Below, in pieces: positions 6,194-11,044 of a stretch of 11,044 nt of DNA. Positions within the stretch are counted from its first letter, which is position 1. Every line of letters begins with the position of its first letter. A program made the translations under genes and the position numbers. The notes below the pieces were generated by a model. That model was given only the letters and a program-made list of their open reading frames with translations, ran no database searches and had not been told where the DNA came from. The stretch is taken from positions 1 to 11,044 of the forward strand of contig CALJEO010000085.1 of the NCBI GenBank assembly GCA_938073845.1, given 5' to 3'. The DNA is from an uncultured archaeon. GTDB taxonomy: Archaea; Korarchaeota; Korarchaeia; Korarchaeales; Korarchaeaceae.

Positions 6194-7198
6194 ATGCCAA
6201 GAAGGCATGGTTCGCTTCAGTACTACCCCAGGAAGAGGGCTGCTACTCAGAAAGCCGTGTTTAGATCATATCCTGAACTCTCGTTGGATAAACCAACTCT
6301 AGTTGCTTTCCCCGGCTACAAAGCCGGTATGGTCCACGTCCTGATGAGGGAGGATAGACCCGGCAAGCCGAACCTAGGTCAGCAAGTGGTACTGGCATCT
6401 ACCGTGATAGAGACGCCTCCTATAGAGGTAGTAGGACTCAGGGCTTATAAGGAGGACCATTACGGATTGAAACCACTCGTCACAGCGGTTAGAATAGGGA
6501 GAGATGATCCCATCTCGCGGACTCTGACCTTAGGTAAAGGAGTGGATAACATGGAGGCGACTCTTCCCAAGTTGGAGAGTAACAGGAACCAGGTCAGTGA
6601 GGTCAGAGTTCTAGCTTACACTAGGCCTGATTTAGCTGGAATTCATAAGAAAAAGCCTGAATTCTTAGAAATACCGGTGAAGGGTGGAGAAATGGACGAT
6701 AGGATAAGCCTAGCCCTCTCCCTAGTGGGTTCGCAGGTGAAGGTGAGCAGCGTCTTCAAGGCGGGCCAACTGGTCGATCTGACGGCCGTGACGAAGGGGC
6801 ACGGTTGGCAGGGGGTAGTGAGGAGGTTCGGTGTAGAACTCCTGAGGCACAAGGCCGGGAAGGGGAGATGGAGAATAGGTAGCCTGGGATCGAGACACCC
6901 GCCTTACGTGACCTGGAGGGTCCCGAGAGCTGGGCAGACGGGTTACCATAAGAGGACGGAGTACAATAAGAGGATACTCATGCTGGAGGACCTGAGTGAT
7001 GGAGGGATTGACCTGACGCCAAAGGGTGGGTTCAGGAGCTACGGGGTTCTGAGGAGTCAGTACCTTCTGATATCCGGATCTGTCCCAGGGCCTGCGAAGC
7101 GTTTCGTGTTCATAAGGCATCCGATAAGGCCGAAGTACGGGGAACTCCCAGTACCTGAGGTACACTACGTCAGCTCAGTGGGTTGGTTGAGGAGGTGA
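6194..7198 (+). CDS. rpl3: Large-subunit ribosomal protein uL3 (L3)
   Basis: The protein has 334 residues, typical of archaeal/eukaryal uL3 and much longer than bacterial L3. It opens with the family's basic N-terminal arm (PRRHGSLQYYPRKRA) and FPGYKAGMVHV (39-49). The hallmark core is TKGHGWQGVVRRFGV (200-214), then GSLGSRHPPYVTW (229-241) and RAGQTGYHKRTEYNKRIL (245-262). uL3 is an early-assembling 50S protein that reaches toward the peptidyl-transferase centre. It is the first gene of the operon, with its own promoter and a GAGGTG site five bases before the ATG. Its stop codon lies inside the Shine-Dalgarno of uL4 (GGAGGTGA), so the two are translationally linked. Confidence 0.97.
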   Translation: MPRRHGSLQYYPRKRAATQKAVFRSYPELSLDKPTLVAFPGYKAGMVHVLMREDRPGKPNLGQQVVLASTVIETPPIEVVGLRAYKEDHYGLKPLVTAVRIGRDDPISRTLTLGKGVDNMEATLPKLESNRNQVSEVRVLAYTRPDLAGIHKKKPEFLEIPVKGGEMDDRISLALSLVGSQVKVSSVFKAGQLVDLTAVTKGHGWQGVVRRFGVELLRHKAGKGRWRIGSLGSRHPPYVTWRVPRAGQTGYHKRTEYNKRILMLEDLSDGGIDLTPKGGFRSYGVLRSQYLLISGSVPGPAKRFVFIRHPIRPKYGELPVPEVHYVSSVGWLRR

Positions 7199-7203
7199 GA
7201 GGA

Positions 7204-7992
7204 ATGGAGGTACCTGTCTACGACCTCGAGGGAGGAGTGGTGAGGAGCATAGAGCTACCCCAAGTCTTCTCCCTCGAAGTGAGGCCGGACGTGATAAGGA
7301 GAGTCTATCTATCGCAGCTCACAGCGAGGATCCAGCCTCAAGGCAGGGACCCCTTGGCCGGCCTCAGGACATCGGCTGAGTCCTGGGGAGCGGGACACGG
7401 TGTCGCCAGGGTCCCGAGGGTGAAGGGAAGAGGATACTCAGCCGCAGGTAGGGCGGCGAGGGCTGTCATGGTGGTAGGTGGCGCTAAGACCAAGGCCCCG
7501 AGGTCCTGGAAGGTCGTCTGGGAGAGGGTGAACAGGAAGGAGAGGAGGCTAGCTATAGCCTCGGCAATAGCTGCCACTCGCTCCATAGATCTCGTGATGG
7601 CTAGACATAGGATAAATAGTAATCTGAAGGTTCCGATAGTCGTAGTTGATGAGATAGAGTCTGTAAGGAGGACATCGGAGCTCCATAAATTCCTCTTGAA
7701 CTTAGGCCTCGGTGAGGAGCTAGATAGATGCAAGAGCAGGTTCAGGAAGGTGAGGGCTGGGAGGGGGAAACTCAGGGGTAGAGTGAGACAGAGAGCGAGA
7801 GGCCCCCTGATAGTTTACCTGAACGAGGTATCGCCGCTCAAACTTGCATCCAGGAACATACCCGGTGTAGAAGCTGTCCCCCTGAGGAACCTCACGGTGA
7901 TGCACCTAGCCCCCGGAGGGGTCCCCGGTAGGTTGACGATATGGAGTGAATCATCGATAAAAGCCCTGGAGGAGGTGAGGGCAATTGCCTAA
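7204..7992 (+). CDS. rpl4: Large-subunit ribosomal protein uL4 (L4)
   Basis: The protein is 262 residues from the ATG at 7204, which sits six bases after a strong GGAGGTG (7191-7197). A TTG at 7183 in the same frame lies before that site and is unlikely to be used. The extended exit-tunnel loop is clear: WGAGHGVARVPRVKG (61-75), then a Gly/Ala/Arg-rich stretch and GGAKTKAPRSWKVVWERVNRKER (92-114), as in archaeal/eukaryal uL4. uL4 lines the constriction of the nascent-peptide tunnel and helps assemble the 50S subunit. The end overlaps the start of uL23 by eight bases. Confidence 0.97.
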   Translation: MEVPVYDLEGGVVRSIELPQVFSLEVRPDVIRRVYLSQLTARIQPQGRDPLAGLRTSAESWGAGHGVARVPRVKGRGYSAAGRAARAVMVVGGAKTKAPRSWKVVWERVNRKERRLAIASAIAATRSIDLVMARHRINSNLKVPIVVVDEIESVRRTSELHKFLLNLGLGEELDRCKSRFRKVRAGRGKLRGRVRQRARGPLIVYLNEVSPLKLASRNIPGVEAVPLRNLTVMHLAPGGVPGRLTIWSESSIKALEEVRAIA

Positions 7993-8260
7993 GATATCTA
8001 ATCCATTTAAGGTACTTAAGGCCCCCATATCAACCGAGAAGGTGGTTAGAATGATAAATGAGGAGAACAAGCTTGCCTTCTACGTCGACATTAAGGCGAC
8101 TAAGTCCGAGATAAGGAGGGCAGTTGAGGAGGCCTTCGAAGTCAAGGTAGTGAGTGTCAGAACATTGATAACCCCTACCGGAAGGAAAAAAGCTTACGTG
8201 AAGCTATCGCCTGAATTTAAAGCTTCTGATGTGGCCTCCAAGCTCGGGATAATAGGGTGA
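7985..8260 (+). CDS. rpl23: Large-subunit ribosomal protein uL23 (L23)
   Basis: This is a compact 91-residue uL23, slightly longer than many archaeal copies. Family signatures are VLKAPISTEKVVRM (9-22), KLAFYVDIKATKSEIRRAVE (29-48), VVSVRTLITPTGRKKAYVKL and a short C-terminal helix. uL23 sits at the tunnel exit and docks SRP and the translocon. The start is TTG at 7985, inside the end of uL4. A GGAGGTG site (7971-7977) lies seven bases upstream, and the next Met falls after conserved residues, so the rare start is well supported. Overlap with uL4 implies coupled translation. The uL2 gene follows after four bases. Confidence 0.96.
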   Translation: MPKISNPFKVLKAPISTEKVVRMINEENKLAFYVDIKATKSEIRRAVEEAFEVKVVSVRTLITPTGRKKAYVKLSPEFKASDVASKLGIIG

Positions 8261-8264
8261 TCCC

Positions 8265-9002
8265 ATGGGTAAGAGGTTACTGGTTCAGAGGAAAGGTAGG
8301 GGAGGAATACAGTTCAGGGCGAGGGACCATCTGAAGGTGGCGCCGGTCCGCTATCCAAAGGACGGCATGAACGAGCTCCTGAGGGGGGTGATCAAGGAGC
8401 TCATACATGAGCCGGGTAGGCACACCCCCATATCCTTGGTCGAGCTTGAGAATGGGCAGGAGTTCTATTACATCCCCCCTGAGGGCGTTCACATAGGTCA
8501 GGAGATCCAAATAGGGCCCGGGGCGGAGATTAAGACGGGTAACGTGCTACCTCTATCTGACATACCGGACGGTACCCTCGTTTGCAATGTTGAAATAAGG
8601 CCCGGAGATGGCGGGAAAATCGCTAGGAGGAGTGGGACTTATGCGATCGTCTTCTCACATGAAAGGGACAGGGTCATTCTCAGGTTGCCCTCTAGGAAGG
8701 AGAAGTTCGTTGATGCTAGGTGCAGGGCAACGATAGGTGTGGTGGCCGCCGGCGGTAGGATAGAGAGACCCTTTATGAAGGCCGGCATTAAGTATTACCG
8801 CGAGAGGACACATCCGAAGAGGTGGCCCGTGGTTAGGGGAGTGGCGATGAACCCTGTGAGCCATCCGCACGGGGGAGGATCTCACAAGAGACCAGGTAAG
8901 CCAACTACAGTAGCGAGGACAGCTCCTCCAGGACAGAAGGTCGGTCACATAGCTGCTAGGAAAACGGGAAGGGCCAAGAGGAGGATCGCGACGAGGAGGT
9001 AA
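8265..9002 (+). CDS. rpl2: Large-subunit ribosomal protein uL2 (L2)
   Basis: The 245-residue protein has the two uL2 halves: an OB-like RNA-binding part ([20 protein letters not shown] near 41-60) and an SH3-like part ([19 protein letters not shown] near 147-165). The C-terminal extension carries [19 protein letters not shown] (194-212), which reaches the peptidyl-transferase centre, then [16 protein letters not shown]200 corresponds to E. coli His229, but the neighbouring residue, Asp in many homologues, is Ser199. uL2 is needed for subunit association and peptidyl transfer. The ATG follows the uL23 stop by four bases, with GGGTGA upstream. The protein ends in a basic tail. Confidence 0.97.
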   Translation: MGKRLLVQRKGRGGIQFRARDHLKVAPVRYPKDGMNELLRGVIKELIHEPGRHTPISLVELENGQEFYYIPPEGVHIGQEIQIGPGAEIKTGNVLPLSDIPDGTLVCNVEIRPGDGGKIARRSGTYAIVFSHERDRVILRLPSRKEKFVDARCRATIGVVAAGGRIERPFMKAGIKYYRERTHPKRWPVVRGVAMNPVSHPHGGGSHKRPGKPTTVARTAPPGQKVGHIAARKTGRAKRRIATRR

Positions 9003-9011
9003 GTTTAATAA
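9003..9011 (+). promoter_or_regulatory. Possible internal promoter of uS19
   Basis: GTTTAATAA directly follows the uL2 stop codon in the only sizeable gap (32 bases to ATG 9035) of the ribosomal operon. Its centre is about 27 bases from ATG 9035, matching the TATA-to-start distance of a leaderless archaeal gene. The box resembles the uL3 promoter (TTTAATAA). A promoter is inferred only from this. Confidence 0.4.
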
Positions 9012-9034
9012 CCCCATGGAGGGAAGTGAGCGGG

Positions 9035-9433
9035 ATGTCATCGAGGGAGTTCAGGTACCGAGGTTACACGCTGGAGCATCTCCAGGCCATGACCCTAGAT
9101 GAGTTAGCGAACGTGATGCCGGCCAGGATCAGGAGGAGCCTGAAGAGAGGGCTATCCCCTGAGAATAAGAAGCTGCTGGACAAGATCAGGAAGTATAAGG
9201 CAATGGGGATAGATAAGGTCATAAGGACGCATAGAAGGGACATGCCTATTTTACCGGAGATGGTTGGCTCTAAGGTAGCTGTACACAATGGGAAGGAATT
9301 CGTTGAGGTGACCATAGTTCCCGAGATGATCGGACACTATTTAGGTGAGTTCGCGATGACCAATAGGATAGTGAGGCACGGGAAACCTGGAAAGGGAGCC
9401 ACCAGGTCCAGCAAGTTCGTGCCCCTGAAGTGA
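9035..9433 (+). CDS. rps19: Small-subunit ribosomal protein uS19 (S19)
   Basis: The protein is 132 residues from ATG 9035, the archaeal/eukaryal size. It begins [18 protein letters not shown] as archaeal S19 does, and ends with the universal block [34 protein letters not shown] and [12 protein letters not shown]. uS19 sits in the 30S head and contacts the A-site finger. A GTG at 9026 in frame adds three residues. It overlaps the purine-rich stretch that would serve as its own ribosome site, so ATG is preferred. The TATA-like box in the gap before it suggests some independent expression. It is the last gene of the ribosomal run here: uL22 and uS3, which normally follow, are absent. Confidence 0.96.
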   Translation: MSSREFRYRGYTLEHLQAMTLDELANVMPARIRRSLKRGLSPENKKLLDKIRKYKAMGIDKVIRTHRRDMPILPEMVGSKVAVHNGKEFVEVTIVPEMIGHYLGEFAMTNRIVRHGKPGKGATRSSKFVPLK

Positions 9434-9442
9434 TCCAGATAC

Positions 9443-9452
9443 CTTTTTATCT
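9443..9452 (+). promoter_or_regulatory. TATA box of the tRNA-Ser gene, also a possible uS19 terminator
   Basis: CTTTTTATCT lies with its centre about 26 bases upstream of the first tRNA base (9474), the expected distance for an archaeal tRNA promoter. The run of five T directly behind the uS19 stop could also serve to end the ribosomal operon transcript. Confidence 0.5.
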
Positions 9453-9473
9453 CTTAGTTAGACCATCCAGCTG

Positions 9474-9560
9474 GCCGGGGTGGCCGAGCCAGGACCAAGG
9501 TGCCCGCCTTGAGAGCGGGTGGCCCTTCGGGCCACGAGGGTTCAAATCCCTCCCCCGGCG
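9474..9560 (+). tRNA. tRNA-Ser (anticodon UGA)
   Basis: The gene folds as a class II tRNA of 87 bases. The acceptor GCCGGGG (9474-9480) pairs fully with CCCCGGC (9553-9559). The anticodon stem is CCCGC/GCGGG (9503-9507 with 9515-9519) around the loop CTTGAGA, with anticodon TGA at 9510-9512. The long variable arm is a GGCCC/GGGCC hairpin (9521-9532). The T arm is GAGGG/CCCTC around TTCAAAT. The long variable arm and discriminator G73 (9560) are seryl identity features. The tRNA reads UCA. CCA is not encoded and no intron is seen. The last 19 bases are overlapped on the other strand by the end of the LarA-family gene. Confidence 0.97.
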
Positions 9561-10804
9561 TAATTCACTTTTGGCAACAGCTCTGGTGAGTTCCTCATCA
9601 CGCCAACCCTCGGCTTTCCATGAAATCTCGCTAGCTCCTTACTTATAGCCTCCTCGAGATCTCCATACCACTCGAAACCCATGGATCTGACTTCCCGCTC
9701 ATCTAAACCATCCGAGACTATCACGACCCTTATCCTAGATCTTATCTTCGACCAAACCATCGAATTAGCAGCACCTATCAGGTCTTTAACGATCTTAGCC
9801 TCAATCCTTCTATCTATCTCCTCCGGAGACAATCCAGCCAGTTCCACCACATCGGGATGCGTCTTAGAAACCCCCTCTGGACAGGGGGTTGCGAGTATCA
9901 ACGTGCCCCCCTCTCTCAGCACGATGTCGGCAGGATAGAGCGCCTTGTGAGCCTGCCAGAAATCGATATCCGCGGGATAACTTGTCGTTATGACAAGATC
10001 CAGCCCCTTAGGGGCATCAACCTCATAAACCTTCCTGGACTCAGCTACAGCCTCCCTGAAGACATCCCTAAACCCTCCACACCCTATCCAGGTAGGCCTC
10101 CCCGCTCCATCGACAACAAGGTCGATCAACCCCCTCAACCCCGCTTTCTCAGCGACCAGATCCATGAGCTCCCTGACCTCATTCCTCTCAATACCCAAGA
10201 AGGATCTCCTTAACCTCGCACTCATGAGGTGCATCTCCCCAACAGTTCTCTCCCCTGAAACACCAGGCAATATTATCTTGGATCCTCCGGAGAAGCCCGA
10301 GACGTGGTGAGGTGTGACGCAACCGATGCCTATGGAGAGATCTACCCTAGAAAGCTCCTTAGTTACCTCTATCGGAGCGCCGCTCGGCATGATACCGACC
10401 TTTACCTGCATCTCAGGATCCCTGAAGTCCGGTTGAATTACCTCAACCCTACCCATGGCTTCCCCATACTTCAACTCGAGTTCAGATTGAGTCATCGGCC
10501 TGTGGGTCCCCAGAGCGACCACCAGCGATATCAGCTCATCCCTCACCCCGAGGTCGTTCAGGTAGTCCAGGAGGATGGGGAGCACGCGTGCGGTAGGTGT
10601 TGGCCTAGTTATATCGTCAGCTATTACGGCTACCCTCCTCCCGGGCTTCAGGAAATCAGATAGATTCCTGATTGAGTTTCTAAGATAGCTTTCTAGGTCT
10701 CTTAATGGCTCAACTTCCTTTGGTTCTATCAAATATATCTTTAAATCGTTTGGTAGGCTGAAGCGGATCTCTGAGTTTCCATAGGGAAGGAGGAACTCAG
10801 CCAT
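9542..10804 (-). CDS. larA: LarA-family nickel-pincer racemase/epimerase (lactate racemase-like)
   Basis: The protein is 420 residues, the usual LarA length. LarA uses a nickel-pincer nucleotide tethered to a lysine to racemise or epimerise 2-hydroxy acids. By alignment to Lactobacillus LarA: DDITRP holds R67 (R75), GTHRPMT holds H101 (H108), [20 protein letters not shown] holds H166 (H174) and the cofactor lysine K176 (K184), and H192 matches H200. WQAHK supplies Q284 and K287 (Q295, K298), while the family Tyr294 position is Trp283. All core catalytic residues are therefore kept, but the substrate need not be lactate; the family includes malate, gluconate and other hydroxy-acid enzymes. Maturation genes larB, larC and larE are not in the window. 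The ATG at 10804 overlaps the pdxA stop by eight bases, with a GGATGTGA site before it; GTG 10810 is an alternative start. The last codons lie antisense to tRNA-Ser. Confidence 0.9.
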   Translation of the reverse strand: MAEFLLPYGNSEIRFSLPNDLKIYLIEPKEVEPLRDLESYLRNSIRNLSDFLKPGRRVAVIADDITRPTPTARVLPILLDYLNDLGVRDELISLVVALGTHRPMTQSELELKYGEAMGRVEVIQPDFRDPEMQVKVGIMPSGAPIEVTKELSRVDLSIGIGCVTPHHVSGFSGGSKIILPGVSGERTVGEMHLMSARLRRSFLGIERNEVRELMDLVAEKAGLRGLIDLVVDGAGRPTWIGCGGFRDVFREAVAESRKVYEVDAPKGLDLVITTSYPADIDFWQAHKALYPADIVLREGGTLILATPCPEGVSKTHPDVVELAGLSPEEIDRRIEAKIVKDLIGAANSMVWSKIRSRIRVVIVSDGLDEREVRSMGFEWYGDLEEAISKELARFHGKPRVGVMRNSPELLPKVNYAGGGI

Positions 10805-11044
10805 GCTCACATCCGGATAACCTGTGGGCTAAGCTTATAGCGTTTACCATGCTGCCCTCATCGGCCGAGCAACTACCGGCTATATCGTAAGCAGTGCCGT
10901 GATCTACGGATGTTCTGACATAAGGCAAGCCGAGCGTCACGTTAACGGCTCTGTTGAAGCCCAATAGCTTCACAGGGATATGCCCCTGGTCATGGTACAT
11001 AGCTATGACGGCGCGGAACTCTCCCTTCGATGCCCTCAGGAATA
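10797..11044 (-). CDS. PdxA-family 4-phospho-hydroxyacid dehydrogenase (C-terminal part; gene enters from the window edge)
   Basis: About 81 C-terminal residues are visible of a protein normally about 330 long. [15 protein letters not shown] contains the metal-binding His of PdxA (H266 in E. coli). It is followed by [24 protein letters not shown] and a final helix, as at the end of PdxA proteins. PdxA itself oxidises 4-hydroxythreonine 4-phosphate in vitamin B6 synthesis, but archaea generally make pyridoxal phosphate by PdxS/PdxT. The related PdxA2 enzymes oxidise D-threonate or D-erythronate 4-phosphate in sugar-acid breakdown. Overlap with a LarA-family gene downstream favours the second kind of role; this is inference. 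The start and N-terminal half are outside the window. Confidence 0.9.
   Translation of the reverse strand, partial: FLRASKGEFRAVIAMYHDQGHIPVKLLGFNRAVNVTLGLPYVRTSVDHGTAYDIAGSCSADEGSMVNAISLAHRLSGCEHG

Noticed and set aside
6722..7165. 147-residue minus-strand open frame inside uL3
   Set aside because: It is antisense to a universal ribosomal protein with intact conserved motifs. The Pro/Arg-rich translation has no family likeness.
9681..10663. Plus-strand open frames of 85-119 residues antisense to the LarA-family gene
   Set aside because: They are shadows of the LarA-family gene, with no ribosome site, promoter or recognisable domain.

Overview
The window is archaeal. It begins inside a UbiA-family gene of the type that makes ether-lipid precursors. 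It carries an archaeal-type uL3-uL4-uL23-uL2-uS19 ribosomal-protein run, an archaeal NEMF/RqcH homologue and an archease. Several genes sit about 25 bases downstream of a TATA-like box, as expected for leaderless or short-leader archaeal transcripts. Arginine is written mostly with AGG/AGA codons, and TTG/GTG starts are used. This fits a thermophilic member of the TACK group. A Korarchaeota-like organism is possible, but that is a guess from style, not a demonstrated placement.

Layout. (1) Positions 1-654 (+): 3' part of a digeranylgeranylglyceryl phosphate synthase-like UbiA prenyltransferase. (2) Positions 4683-669 (-): a tight four-gene operon of an RqcH/NEMF homologue followed by three CBS-domain proteins (one with two CBS domains, two with four each). 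It meets the UbiA gene tail to tail, 14 bases apart. (3) A 47-bp divergent promoter region centred on a palindromic TATA-like octamer at 4703-4710. (4) Positions 4731-6017 (+): a three-helix membrane protein resembling EMC6, fused to a sequon-rich outer domain, then archease three bases later. (5) 6018-6193: a 176-bp intergenic region with the promoter of the ribosomal operon and a second, unexplained TATA-like box. (6) 6194-9433 (+): uL3, uL4, uL23, uL2 and uS19, close-packed; the cluster stops here although uL22, uS3 and others usually follow. (7) 9474-9560 (+): tRNA-Ser(UGA). (8) 11044-9542 (-): the end of a PdxA-family dehydrogenase gene and an overlapping LarA-family (nickel-pincer racemase/epimerase) gene whose last codons lie antisense to the tRNA.

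How the genes fit together. Most of the window concerns making and policing proteins: the ribosomal core proteins, a ribosome-quality-control factor, an apparent membrane-insertase-like protein and an RNA-ligase cofactor. The most unusual parts are the co-transcription of rqcH with three probable nucleotide-sensing CBS proteins, the shared promoter between rqcH and the EMC6-like gene, and the pdxA-larA pair, which looks like a hydroxy-acid or sugar-acid pathway rather than vitamin B6 synthesis. No mobile elements, CRISPR arrays or long repeats were seen.
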